Shown here: positions 8,618 to 17,357 of the stretch, piece by piece
Layout of the letters: every line of letters starts with the position of its first letter
How positions within the stretch are numbered: position 1 is the first letter of the stretch
Assembly: GCA_019638385.1 (NCBI GenBank)
Contig: JAHBTW010000003.1
Coordinates: 1-64,000 of the forward strand
Length of the DNA: 64,000 bases
Reading direction: 5' to 3'
DNA from: Saprospiraceae bacterium
Lineage (GTDB): Bacteria > Bacteroidota > Bacteroidia > Chitinophagales > Saprospiraceae
Translations under genes and position numbers: made by a program
The notes under the pieces: model-generated
Seen by the model: only the letters and a program-made list of their open reading frames with translations
What the model was told of the DNA's origin: nothing
The model's database searches: none

Positions 8618-9562
8618 TTAATCAACGGAAACGACCGTTTTGAAGTATTCGTAAGTGCGAACCAAACCCTCGGCGCGCGCTACCTTGGGCGCCCAACCTA
8701 ACAATTCGGTTGCTTTGGTCACATCGGGCTGCCGTATTTTGGGGTCGTCCACGGGCAGTGGTTTGTAGGCAATGTGCGCTTTGGGATTTTGTACCAAATC
8801 GAGGATTTCGCGCGCAAATTCGAGGATAGTGGTTTCATCGGGGTTGCCGATGTTGACCGGGTGGTGGTAGTCGCTCAGCAAGAGCCGGTAAATGCCTTCC
8901 ACCAAATCATCCACATAACAAAAGGAGCGGGTTTGCGAGCCGTCGCCGAAAACGGTCAGTCCTTCGCCCCGGATGGCTTGCGAAAAAAAGGCGGGCAATA
9001 CACGGCCGTCTTCCACCCGCATGCGCGGTCCGTAAGTGTTGAAAATGCGCACAATGCGGGTGTCCACCGCATGAAAAGTGTGATACGCCATCGTAATGGC
9101 TTCCAAAAATCGCTTGGCTTCGTCATACACGCCGCGCGGACCTACGGGGTTCACATTGCCCCAGTACCCCTCTGATTGCGGATGTTCCAGCGGGTCGCCA
9201 TACACCTCGGAAGTAGAAGCCACGAGGATGCGCGCGTTTTTGGCTTTCGCCAAACCGAGCAGATTGTGCGTGCCCAAAGCGCCCACTTTAAGCGTTTGAA
9301 TGGGCATTTTGAGATAATCAATCGGGCTGGCAGGGGAGGCGAAGTGCAGGATGTAATCCAACTCGCCGGGAACGTGGACGAACTTGGTCACATCGTGGAA
9401 GTAAAACTCGAACTCCTTGAGCGGAAAAAGGTGCGCGATATTGTCCATACTACCCGTCAGCAGATTGTCCATTCCGATGACGTGGTAGCCTTCGCGGATG
9501 AAGCGGTCCGTCAGGTGGGATCCCAGAAATCCGGCAGCGCCGGTGATGAGTACTCTTTTCAC
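8618..9562 (-). CDS. UDP-glucuronate decarboxylase (UDP-xylose synthase type)
   Basis: 314 residues from a GTG at 9562 ([16 protein letters not shown]). The longer frame to 9724 runs through a hairpin repeat and lacks homology-like sequence, so I reject it. Hallmarks are the GAAGFLGSH nucleotide loop, [12 protein letters not shown], the catalytic STSEVYGDP and the UXS-specific [11 protein letters not shown], plus [10 protein letters not shown] and [10 protein letters not shown]. It converts UDP-glucuronate to UDP-xylose, a surface-glycan precursor. It is first of a likely three-gene operon with rfbB and mltA. GTG as start is an inference from family length. Confidence 0.88.
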   Translation of the reverse strand: MKRVLITGAAGFLGSHLTDRFIREGYHVIGMDNLLTGSMDNIAHLFPLKEFEFYFHDVTKFVHVPGELDYILHFASPASPIDYLKMPIQTLKVGALGTHNLLGLAKAKNARILVASTSEVYGDPLEHPQSEGYWGNVNPVGPRGVYDEAKRFLEAITMAYHTFHAVDTRIVRIFNTYGPRMRVEDGRVLPAFFSQAIRGEGLTVFGDGSQTRSFCYVDDLVEGIYRLLLSDYHHPVNIGNPDETTILEFAREILDLVQNPKAHIAYKPLPVDDPKIRQPDVTKATELLGWAPKVARAEGLVRTYEYFKTVVSVD

Positions 9563-9652
9563 AGTGGGTTGATTTGCGGCAAAGATAGCACGTTCCGTGA
9601 AAACGCTGCTTCGCATTGCTGAGACGCTGAGGCGCACCCTTGTGTATTGAAA

Positions 9653-9679
9653 ACCTGCCTGCCGGCATGGCAGGCAGGT
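9653..9679. repeat. Perfect 11-base hairpin downstream of PKD paralogue copy 2
   Basis: ACCTGCCTGCC at 9653-9663 and GGCAGGCAGGT at 9669-9679 pair perfectly around a 5-base loop. Read on the minus strand it lies 35 bases after the stop of copy 2 and is followed by TTTTCAAT and CAAGGG, as at 2011-2050. The paired occurrence after two paralogues suggests the 3' flank was duplicated with the gene. Confidence 0.65.
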
Positions 9680-9713
9680 CATTTCAAAAAAAGAAGGGTG
9701 CAATAACAAATAC

Positions 9714-10242
9714 TCAACGCACAATGACCGACTTCCCGCCGCCCAACCGCAGACCGTCCGGGGAAACCAACTCGTAAAAATACACCCCCGCCGCCAAACC
9801 GCTCACATCCAACTCCTGCCGGATGCGGCCGCCCACTACCTGCGCCGACTGCTGCCACACCGTACGCCCCAAAGCGTCGCGCAACTTGATGCCGGCCTCA
9901 GAGGCGGCAATGCCCTCCGCCATCAAGGTAGCGGCACACCGGGCGGCAAAAGGATTGGGCCACACTTCCACCCGCAGGCCACTGCCCGCCGCCGCGCGCT
10001 GCGCTGCTCACCAACACCTGCACCTCCCGGCACAACGTATCCGCCCCGCGCGGATTGCTCACGGTGAGACATACATTGTAGGTACCCTCTGCCGCATAGC
10101 TATGCACCGGGTTGGGCACGGTGTCCGTAGCTCCATCACCGAAGCTCCAATGCCAGGTGCGGATGTCGTGGTAGCTGGCATCGTGGAAGCCTACTTCCAA
10201 GCCTAACGGCTCATGCTGCCACTCCGCCACCGGCGGCTGCCG
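9714..10242 (-). pseudogene. PKD/T9SS paralogue, copy 2: 5'-truncated and frameshifted
   Basis: Only the last third of the paralogue remains. It begins with RQPPVAEW directly after the stop codon of the LRR gene, continues through a PKD domain (WHWSFGDGATDTVPNPVHSY) and then loses frame near 9985, after QVLVSS. The sorting domain resumes in another frame as MEVWPNPFAARC, DALGRTVWQQS and [11 protein letters not shown], ending KSVIVR at 9714. There is no signal peptide or propeller domain. The remnant is in the same reading frame as the LRR gene, separated from it only by TAG. DNA identity to copy 1 in the sorting domain is very high (about 40 bases with one change around GATGGCGGAGGGCATTGCCG). 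I read it as a duplication or recombination scar. Confidence 0.75.
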
Positions 10243-12039
10243 CTATTTAATGATCGCGACCCGTGCAGCGAGCGTTTCCCCTCCGCCTATCCTGATCTGA
10301 AGGACATACATGCCCGATTCAAGATTTTCTGTGGAAAGGCTGAGGATTTGCCCTCCACCGCTAAATATCCGGCGCTCCACCTGCCTACCTTCCATTGACC
10401 ACACACATACTTCCACATCCCCATTCGGTACTTCGGAAAAGGTAAGATGCAATACCTCCCTTGCAGGGTTGGGAAACACGCTCGGCATCTCATGCGGCCT
10501 TTGCTCGCTTGCACTTACCGGGGCGCAGGCCGTCTCCACTTCCGCTACGGAATTGCACCCACCCAGATTGCTGTGTATGGTGACCGTCCCCTGTGGGTCG
10601 TTGAGGTAATTGCAAATGCCCTGGGCAGCGCATTCGGACAGGGATGGATTGTGGCGTATGGTCAAGCGTCCGCCGAGGTATTGAAGGTTTTCAAAAGCAT
10701 GAAGCGAGGACAGGGCGGCATTTCCCTCGATATGGAGGAACCCGCCGATGCTGAGCAGATTGTCCAAGCCGGAAAGATTGCCGGACAAATGATTGTAGCC
10801 GATGTGAATGCTTGCCCCGACCTGCTGAAGAGACTCCAGCCCCTGAAGGGATGCCAGCACTGGATTATCAGTGATGGTCAGAGAACCCGACACTGCGCTC
10901 AGATTGTCTAAGCCTTGCAGGTTTTGCAGGGCGGCATTGCCGGATACTACTACATGGGCGGCTGCAGCCAGATTTTCTAAGCCGCTGAGCATGGGCAGTT
11001 GAGGATTGGCCAGCACGGCCAACCCCTGGGGAAGCTCCACAATCTGATCCATGCCGGACAGCGAAGCCAGGCTTGTATTGCCCGACACAATCAGCCCGCC
11101 GAGCGCGTTTAGCTGCGACGCCCCTTCCAGCGTGAGCAGCCCCGCATTGTCTGAGATGCTGAGGTTGCCCTGTACCGACAGCAGGCTATCTAAGCCGGTA
11201 AGGTCGGATAGCAAGGCATTGTTGCGAATGCTCATACTGCCCCCCACGGTGCGCAGGCGCTCCAAGCCATTAAGGTCGGTAAGCGAGGTATTGTGGCTGA
11301 TTTCCAGCAGATTGCCTACCGACTGGAGTTGTTCTAACCCATACAGATCAGGCAGGCTGTTGTTGCGGGTGATGATCAGGTCGCCGCCGATGGTTTGAAG
11401 GCCGGACAGGGCGCTGATGTCCGTCAGGGCAGGGTTGTTGTTGAGTTGCAGGTTGCGCCCCATATGCTCCAAAGCCCAGTTCCCGCCGAGGTCTTGCAAC
11501 GCATCATTGCCGAGGATGTTGATGTCTAAGCCCACATGCGTCAGGTTTTCCAAGCCATGCAGGCTCAGCAGGGCATCATTATTGAGCAGATGCACATCGC
11601 CTGCCACGCTGTTCAAGCTGCTCAGGCCGCTGATGCTGGACAGCGCCGGGTTGTCCCATATTTCAAGGCTGTTGCCTACGGTGGTCAGGCCCTGTAGGCC
11701 GTCAAGGTTGGTCAAAGAGGGGTTTGCATGAATTCGAACATGAATACCAACCGACTGTATTTGATCCAAGCCATGCAGATTGGTGAGCATGGGACAATCA
11801 AACACCGTTAACCCTCTGGCATTAATGGCCGTAATGTTGGACAGCCCTGCTAAGGAAACTATATCTGCTCCTTGGATATTTAGAGCAACATTAAGCACCG
11901 TGCAGTTTGGATACTGTATGGGGAAATTATCAATGGCTGCCTGGGAGTTCAGAAATACAGCGCCCGGGCCGGGGCACTGCGCAATGGCCATGCCGGAACA
12001 GGCGTATATTCCGAGGCAAAACAGGATCCATTTTTTCAT
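10243..12039 (-). CDS. Leucine-rich-repeat T9SS surface protein
   Basis: 598 residues. The signal peptide is MKKWILFCLGIYACSGMAIAQ. From about residue 45 to 490 there is an unbroken series of roughly 23-residue repeats of the type 'LTNLDGLQGLTTVGNSLEI.DNPAL', close to the receptor-L-domain or BspA-like LRR style in which 'GL..L..VGGSL.I..N' alternates. The C-terminus is a type A sorting domain (VFPNPAREVLHLTF, SGMYVLQIRI, ending ARVAIIK). It should be exported and anchored on the surface, where LRR sheets usually bind proteins or glycans; the ligand is unknown. It ends at TAG, directly abutting the copy 2 remnant, and starts 12 bases after copy 3 on the same strand. Confidence 0.88.
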   Translation of the reverse strand: MKKWILFCLGIYACSGMAIAQCPGPGAVFLNSQAAIDNFPIQYPNCTVLNVALNIQGADIVSLAGLSNITAINARGLTVFDCPMLTNLHGLDQIQSVGIHVRIHANPSLTNLDGLQGLTTVGNSLEIWDNPALSSISGLSSLNSVAGDVHLLNNDALLSLHGLENLTHVGLDINILGNDALQDLGGNWALEHMGRNLQLNNNPALTDISALSGLQTIGGDLIITRNNSLPDLYGLEQLQSVGNLLEISHNTSLTDLNGLERLRTVGGSMSIRNNALLSDLTGLDSLLSVQGNLSISDNAGLLTLEGASQLNALGGLIVSGNTSLASLSGMDQIVELPQGLAVLANPQLPMLSGLENLAAAAHVVVSGNAALQNLQGLDNLSAVSGSLTITDNPVLASLQGLESLQQVGASIHIGYNHLSGNLSGLDNLLSIGGFLHIEGNAALSSLHAFENLQYLGGRLTIRHNPSLSECAAQGICNYLNDPQGTVTIHSNLGGCNSVAEVETACAPVSASEQRPHEMPSVFPNPAREVLHLTFSEVPNGDVEVCVWSMEGRQVERRIFSGGGQILSLSTENLESGMYVLQIRIGGGETLAARVAIIK

Positions 12040-12051
12040 AGCCGGATACTT

Positions 12052-13800
12052 TTATTGGATGACAATTTTCCCTTGCGCATACACGGCCGTGCCGGTTTCT
12101 ATGCGGTAGAAATATACACCAAGGGGGAGATTGCCGGGTGCGGACAGACGCAGCGGCATCCCTTCGGCTGGATACAGGGTTTCCCGATGTATTTTTCGCC
12201 CCAGCACATCCTGCATTACCAGGATGCTGTTGGGAAGTATTCCCCTTCCGCTTATCGTCAGGCTTTGCCCTGCCGCCAAGGGATTGGGCCATACCCGCAC
12301 CGCTGGTTGAGCGGAGTCGAAACCAGCACTGCTCAGCAGCACCTGTACCTCCCGGCACAGCGTATCCGTGCCGCGTGGGTTGCTCACGCTGAGGCACACG
12401 TTGTATGTACCCTCTGCCACATAGCTATGCACTGGATTGGGCACCGTGTCCGTGGCCCCATCACCGAAACTCCAGTGCCAGGCGCGGATGTCGTGAAAAC
12501 TGGCATCTTGGAAGGCCACCTCCATGCCCAACGGCTCATGTGCCCACTCCGCTACCGGCGGCTGCCGCAGGGTGTCGCAGGGGCTGCCCTCCAGGTGGTG
12601 CAGGCGGTAGTTGGGGAAGTTGGGAAGGGAGAAGGGATTGTAAGTTGGCAATTGTACACAATGCTGACATACATCGCAAAGCATACCGGGCAGGTCGGGG
12701 TTATTGATGACGTGCAGCACATCAACGCCATTGGTGCAATTGATGTAGATTTTGCCGTCGGGCGCCAGTTGAGGATAATAGAACCGCGTCGAAAAAGGAG
12801 AATTATAACCGTCGTACACTGCCACGGTATCTTTGGTGGCGGCAATGTCATCCGCCCAAAGGTCGAATTGAAAGATATATTTGGCTGTCAGGATGTATAA
12901 ATAACGGGAATTAGGAGAAATTGCCGCCCCTCCAAAAGAAATTTCATCGGCTAATAAATTGACAATCCTTTGATTGCTCAGCATTCCACTACAGCGGTCG
13001 AAATCATAAATATAAACAAAGTATCCCAACTCCCTGCTTCTCGGCGTGTAGTGTACATACGTTGAACCATCGGGAGAAAAGACCGCCTGCCCTGCGCCGG
13101 AGTAAACATTGCTGTCCACCTCCTGTGGCGCCTGCAAGGCGATGCCCTTGTCGTCAATCAATATCCTATAATATAGGTTGGTATCATACTTCTGCATAAG
13201 CGACCACCAATCCCTGCCGTTGGCGTGACGTACTGCCGTAATCTTGCCCGCTTCTATGGTATCCACGATCAACGGAATATTTTTTTCCACTACCCTCCCG
13301 ATGTGGTTATTCAGTCTTTGATCAATAATGGAATGATACAGACGAAGGTTGTAAGAGCTGGGAGAAACCAAACCACTCCATTCCCTGTATGCATGCAACA
13401 AGATAAACAAGCTGTCCCGCCCGGGGTAAGGCAAAAACATGGCGCCCTGTTCAATCGGCAGACCGTCGTTTGCAAATTCACTGGTGTATTGACCTGGATT
13501 CAGCCCGCCTCCGTTTTCTAGTTGCTCATGATTAAAACCGGCAATAAACACCCCATTAGTATAGAATAATAAATTCCCCGCCGCATCGCAAATACTGGCG
13601 TTTAATCGAAAATGATTCATGTTGTTTGACACATAATAAATGTCAACCGGATCAAAATTAAAATCCAACACATTCGCATCTCCTCCGGGTATGAATTGAT
13701 TATTATCCCTACCCATTACCCACACATAATCGTGTTTTTGGGCAAAAGCGCCTATAGCAAGAACAAGCAGAAGGCTTGTGCTTATGCAGTACCTTTTCAT
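12052..13800 (-). CDS. PKD/propeller T9SS protein, copy 3 (intact)
   Basis: 582 residues. The signal peptide (MKRYCISTSLLLVLAIGAFA) is followed by QKHDYVWVMG and a roughly 370-residue region with propeller-like strands (AVFSPDGSTYV, AAISPNSRYLYILT, PQLAPDGKIYIN). A PKD domain (WHWSFGDGATDTVPNPVHSY, about residues 430-490) and a type A sorting domain (VRVWPNPLAAG, LPLGVYFYRIET, GKIVIQ) complete it. It is the full-length relative of the broken copies at 205-1977 and 9714-10242, and shows what they have lost. Its sorting domain differs from that of copies 1 and 2, which resemble each other closely. The product is a surface or released protein of unknown target. Confidence 0.87.
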   Translation of the reverse strand: MKRYCISTSLLLVLAIGAFAQKHDYVWVMGRDNNQFIPGGDANVLDFNFDPVDIYYVSNNMNHFRLNASICDAAGNLLFYTNGVFIAGFNHEQLENGGGLNPGQYTSEFANDGLPIEQGAMFLPYPGRDSLFILLHAYREWSGLVSPSSYNLRLYHSIIDQRLNNHIGRVVEKNIPLIVDTIEAGKITAVRHANGRDWWSLMQKYDTNLYYRILIDDKGIALQAPQEVDSNVYSGAGQAVFSPDGSTYVHYTPRSRELGYFVYIYDFDRCSGMLSNQRIVNLLADEISFGGAAISPNSRYLYILTAKYIFQFDLWADDIAATKDTVAVYDGYNSPFSTRFYYPQLAPDGKIYINCTNGVDVLHVINNPDLPGMLCDVCQHCVQLPTYNPFSLPNFPNYRLHHLEGSPCDTLRQPPVAEWAHEPLGMEVAFQDASFHDIRAWHWSFGDGATDTVPNPVHSYVAEGTYNVCLSVSNPRGTDTLCREVQVLLSSAGFDSAQPAVRVWPNPLAAGQSLTISGRGILPNSILVMQDVLGRKIHRETLYPAEGMPLRLSAPGNLPLGVYFYRIETGTAVYAQGKIVIQ

Positions 13801-13856
13801 CCTGTTGCAGGTTTATACCGGTATCGGGCGGCCTGCCCGATACCGGTGTATGTGAA

Positions 13857-15182
13857 TTAATTTGAAATGATGATTTTCTGAACGGCAGCAATCCCTTTAG
13901 AAGACTGGAACGCACCAATATAAACCCCCGGCGCCATGTCCTGTACATTCAGACTGTAGTCCGTTGTTCCGGCGCCAAGCCGGATTACAGATACGGCTCG
14001 CCCATGTATGTCCATGAGCATAAAGGAAATCTCCTCCGGCAATGCCTGGCTGAACCGGATGTTCAGGATGCTTTGTGCCGGATTGGGGAAGAGCCTTACC
14101 TCAAGCCGGTCTGTTGGTTCATCTCCGTCCCACTCAAGCAATTCTTCCAAACGCATCGCCTGCGCAGCTTGTTCCTCCTGCTGCAACAGTTGCGGCAGGC
14201 TATCTCTTCCGCACAAGTAGTAGTCATCAAAATAGGAATCCGGTTCTATGAGGCGATACAGGCTGCGCGCAGCATATACTGCATCTCCGCCGACCCAAGG
14301 GCACTGCGATGCCATGGAATGCAGGGCTTTTTCCTGAAGGGAAGTGAACGCGCCGGCTTCCTTCATACTCCGGTCTATGAAGATGGCGCTTACCGCCTTT
14401 TCATTACTTTCGTACAGCTTTTGTATGCTTATGGAGTCATTGGCGACGAGGAGAGAGTCTGCAATTTCACTCCGGTCGCTGAGCAGTAGGGCATACAGGC
14501 TGTCTTGCAGAGCGGCGGCTTGCGCAATTTGGGCAGCGAGGCTGTCCAAGAGCAAAAGCAGGTTGATGCTGTCTGTACCGCTTGCTGTAAGCAGCGCCGT
14601 GCCGGCGGCGGCCACGCTGTCCATGAGAAGCCACAAAGCATTCCTGCCATCGTTGTGCTGAAGCAGGCGCAGCGAATCGGCATAAAAGCCGGCATCCATA
14701 TCCCGGTGCAGTGTATAAAATTTGCCGACGGGACCTGTTTCCCTGTCCTCTTCAAAGTCAGCGTACTGATTCACACCCACACCGAAACTGCCGCTTTGCC
14801 GCATTTTTCGGTACAGGTCTTTTTCGGCCATCCAGCGCAAGACCGGGTGCGGAATGCCGCCCGACGCCACAAGCATATCCATGTCTTCGGGGGCAAATTC
14901 CTGACTCAGGCCGGGCAAGCAGGCAAACTCCTCGGTGGGACAGAGGTAGGTACTGCCTGGCACGTCTTCAAACCATTCATCATCAGGTACAGGGTTAGGA
15001 GGCATCAAAAAGCCTCCATCTTGGGTATTTACAAAAAACTTTGCAGCATTTACGTCATTTTGATTTATGTAATCAAACCTTGCACCATGGCTGCTGAAAG
15101 TCCCGTTCCAGATATTGCCCTTGTGCGCTTGTTGGTTGAAGAGGGCCAGGTCAAGGTGCAGGCCGATGTTATTGTTATCCAT
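13857..15182 (-). CDS. T9SS protein lacking an N-terminal signal (headless)
   Basis: 441 residues from the ATG at 15182. There is no signal peptide: it begins MDNNNIGLHLDLALFNQQ, which looks like the interior of a repeat-rich secreted protein. Later come a GIPHPVLRWMAEKDLYRKM segment, a helical region rich in Ala, Leu and Gln (LLLLLDSLAAQIAQAAAL), and a complete type A sorting domain (VRLFPNPAQSILNIRF, MAPGVYIGAF, QKIIISN). A protein with the sorting domain but no Sec signal could not reach the type IX machinery. Its ATG overlaps the stop of the upstream ORF (ATGGATAA), and the upstream ORF does have a signal peptide. The pair may be a split gene, or the product of an internal deletion. Confidence 0.65.
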   Translation of the reverse strand: MDNNNIGLHLDLALFNQQAHKGNIWNGTFSSHGARFDYINQNDVNAAKFFVNTQDGGFLMPPNPVPDDEWFEDVPGSTYLCPTEEFACLPGLSQEFAPEDMDMLVASGGIPHPVLRWMAEKDLYRKMRQSGSFGVGVNQYADFEEDRETGPVGKFYTLHRDMDAGFYADSLRLLQHNDGRNALWLLMDSVAAAGTALLTASGTDSINLLLLLDSLAAQIAQAAALQDSLYALLLSDRSEIADSLLVANDSISIQKLYESNEKAVSAIFIDRSMKEAGAFTSLQEKALHSMASQCPWVGGDAVYAARSLYRLIEPDSYFDDYYLCGRDSLPQLLQQEEQAAQAMRLEELLEWDGDEPTDRLEVRLFPNPAQSILNIRFSQALPEEISFMLMDIHGRAVSVIRLGAGTTDYSLNVQDMAPGVYIGAFQSSKGIAAVQKIIISN

Positions 15183-15585
15183 GGTATTCCGTAAGAGCCG
15201 ACACTTTTGCGATGACCTGTCCGTCACCGCACAATTCGTGATAAATAGTTTCCTGATTGTCGGAGCTTGCCCCCGAAGCCGTTACTGCATTGGTGGAGAG
15301 CACGACGGTGTCTGGCAGGCAGTCGTCGTAGCTCGCACTCGCGTAGCCGGAACCCAATAAAGAATCCTGCCAGGGAGAGCAAAACACATCGGAACTGCCC
15401 GACGCGACGGAAAAAGCAACGCTACTCATGGCGTTTGCGTGTGCGTCTTGTTGGTGTGTGTGTGTGTGTGTGTGTGTAAGTCGTTCATTTCCAAATGAAT
15501 GAACAAGAGTCATGGCGCCCGCAGTAAATGCAGCGCCTGCTACGAGGAGTAGCAAAATTTTGCGCAAAAAAGTTAAATGTGTCAT
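15175..15585 (-). CDS. Small secreted protein with a (TH)n microsatellite tract
   Basis: 136 residues from the ATG at 15585. MTHLTFLRKILLLLVAGAAF is a clear signal peptide. About 37 residues in, a (GT)12 run on the plus strand encodes Thr-His repeats (LTHTHTHTHQQ). The rest (DVFCSPWQDSLLGSGYASAS, TIYHELCGDGQVIAKVS) is short, Ser/Ala-rich and of unknown function. Any change in repeat number not divisible by three would shift the frame. The stop overlaps the start of the next gene. It may be the true N-terminus of that gene after loss of the middle, but a stop in the second frame upstream prevents simple joining by slippage. Confidence 0.6.
   Translation of the reverse strand: MTHLTFLRKILLLLVAGAAFTAGAMTLVHSFGNERLTHTHTHTHQQDAHANAMSSVAFSVASGSSDVFCSPWQDSLLGSGYASASYDDCLPDTVVLSTNAVTASGASSDNQETIYHELCGDGQVIAKVSALTEYHG
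15454..15477. repeat. (GT)12 microsatellite inside a coding region
   Basis: Twelve uninterrupted GT units, reading (AC)12 on the coding minus strand, directly after the signal-peptide segment of the 15175-15585 gene. Such tracts slip during replication and are a known basis of phase variation in other bacteria. Confidence 0.9.
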
Positions 15586-15931
15586 AAGGTCTATGGTTTT
15601 AAGAAATGACGAAAGCGGTACGAGGTCTGCCGCAGCAGGGGTGTGTTTTTCACAGTGGTATGGCAAATGTAAAAAAATGCCCGGGAAAATGGGAGGGGGG
15701 AGGCGTGTTAAAGTTTTGGGGTAATTGAGAGATATTGCACATTGGGCATTTTTCAAAATGCTCACTGCGCAATTTTCGGAGCATTCGCTCTTGCCTTGAC
15801 TTGCGCATATCCCGATTTGCTCGTATGTTCGCGCTGTGAATAAAAACCGGACGCGCAATACCCAATTTTCTCCGATGTTCGCGTTGTTTACCATGATGAT
15901 TTACACCGCATTGGATCTACTCAAAAACAGC
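15586..15931. other. Divergent intergenic region with a short hairpin
   Basis: 346 bases between two divergent genes. It holds GCATTTT-TC-AAAATGC (15746-15761), a perfect 7-base hairpin embedded in CACATTGGGCATTTTTCAAAATG. That sequence resembles the minus strand of the repeat block at 2090-2126 (CATTGGGCATTTTTTTGAAATG). No -33/-7 promoter pair is clear. No gene is visible. Confidence 0.5.
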
Positions 15932-16606
15932 ATGAGCAGCATTCGCATCGTCTTTGCTTTGGCGCTGCTTTCCGTCACATTCACTGCCAACGGACAGACG
16001 GACAGCGTTTTGGTGACGAAAAACTTCAAGTTTCAGGACGGCGTTTACCAGGCATTTTCCGATTTGCAGCGCAACCGACCCACTTGGGCCTGGGACAGTC
16101 TGCTCGTGGTGTCGGCTACCAATCCGCAGACTTTTCTCACGCAGGTGGACTACATTCGCCACAAAAACGGCGCCCCCATACATCTGGACAGTATATGGGG
16201 CATCGTCATCAGCGGCATTCCCTACGTTCGGTTGCCTCAAGGCGCTACGCCCAAATCGCTGACGGCTTTCGCCGGATTGCGCCTGCGGGGCATTATTTGT
16301 TATTATACTTATGAAGATGTAGAGCAGCGCACGGTGGAAGTGAAGGCGTACAACCCGGTGACCGGCGTGCCCTTTCGCAAAGCCACTTTGAAAAAGCAGG
16401 AAACCGTAGAGCATCAATACATGTTGCATTTCATCACGGGCGAAACGGTGAAGTTCAATCGCGAAAATGTGGTGGCCTGGATATCGAACGATGAACGGCT
16501 CACCGAGGCGGTGGCGGCGCTGCCGGAAGAGGAATTGGAGGAAAAATTGTTTAAGGGGCTGCTCATTTATGTAGATCGCTACCCCGTTTACACGCTAAAG
16601 CACTGA
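15932..16606 (+). CDS. Secreted protein of unknown function upstream of gldF
   Basis: 224 residues from MSSIRIVFALALLSVTFTAN at 15932, a good signal peptide; earlier in-frame ATGs (15896, 15836) add unlikely sequence. The mature part has no domain I recognise. It contains KNFKFQDGVYQAFSDLQRNRPTW and a charged C-terminus (LPEEELEEKLFKGLLIYVDRY). Some Bacteroidota genes of this sort ('KNFKFEDGVYLTFEEFQNNSP') precede envelope operons. It ends seven bases before gldF, so it is likely first in the gld operon. Confidence 0.7.
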   Translation: MSSIRIVFALALLSVTFTANGQTDSVLVTKNFKFQDGVYQAFSDLQRNRPTWAWDSLLVVSATNPQTFLTQVDYIRHKNGAPIHLDSIWGIVISGIPYVRLPQGATPKSLTAFAGLRLRGIICYYTYEDVEQRTVEVKAYNPVTGVPFRKATLKKQETVEHQYMLHFITGETVKFNRENVVAWISNDERLTEAVAALPEEELEEKLFKGLLIYVDRYPVYTLKH

Positions 16607-16613
16607 TCGTTTC

Positions 16614-17345
16614 ATGTGGACCATTTTTGTCAAAGAAATCTCGACGTTTTTCAGCTCCCTCATCGGGTACATGGTGGTAGGGCTGTTTTTGGTGGTGATG
16701 GGCCTTATTTTGTTTCTTTGGCCGCAGTCGAGTATCCTCGACGGCAACTACGCCAGCTTGGACCAGTTGTTCGACATCGCGCCCATGATTTTTGCATTCC
16801 TCATACCTGCCATCACGATGCGCTCCTTTGCGGAAGAGAACCAAACGGGCACTATTGAACTGCTGGCCACCCGGCCCCTGCGCGATACGCACATCGTGCT
16901 GGGCAAATTTCTGGCCTGCCTTGCGCTCGCCGCCATTGCGCTGGCGCCCACGCTGTTGTATTATCTGACGGTGTATCAATTGGGTTCGCCGAAAGGCAAC
17001 TTAGACGCCGGCGCCATTGCCGGTTCTTACCTCGGCCTTTTGCTGCTGGCTGCCGCGTTTACCGCCATCGGATTGCTGGCCTCGGCGCTGAATAACAATC
17101 AGATCGTAGCCTTTCTCATGGCGGCATTCTTGTGTTTCATTTTTCATTGGGGCTTCGACCTCATCAGCAGCCTGCCGGTTTTTGTGGGCCGGGGCGATAA
17201 TGTGATACAACTACTCGGCATCAATGCCCACTATAATTCCATCAGCCGGGGCGTCATTGACAGCCGCGACATGGTGTATTTCGGCTCCTTAATTCTTGTT
17301 TTTCTGGCAGCTACTGCCGCCGCCGTCAACCGGCACAAATGGTAA
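16614..17345 (+). CDS. gldF: Gliding-motility ABC transporter permease GldF
   Basis: 243 residues with six hydrophobic segments. It belongs to the ABC-2 permease family, with GldF features: a WTIFVKEISTFFSSLIGYMV start, then MIFAFLIPAITMRSFAEENQTGTIELLATRPL, then a conserved RGVIDSRDMVYFG loop before the last membrane span. In Flavobacterium johnsoniae GldA (ATPase), GldF and GldG form an ABC complex needed for gliding. No gldA gene is in this window. It is followed by gldG after 12 bases. Confidence 0.93.
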   Translation: MWTIFVKEISTFFSSLIGYMVVGLFLVVMGLILFLWPQSSILDGNYASLDQLFDIAPMIFAFLIPAITMRSFAEENQTGTIELLATRPLRDTHIVLGKFLACLALAAIALAPTLLYYLTVYQLGSPKGNLDAGAIAGSYLGLLLLAAAFTAIGLLASALNNNQIVAFLMAAFLCFIFHWGFDLISSLPVFVGRGDNVIQLLGINAHYNSISRGVIDSRDMVYFGSLILVFLAATAAAVNRHKW

Positions 17346-17357
17346 TGGATAACGATT

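Noticed and set aside
9563..9724. Longer N-terminus for the UDP-glucuronate decarboxylase
   Set aside because: The extension passes through the 9653-9679 hairpin and lacks family similarity; the GTG at 9562 gives the usual length.
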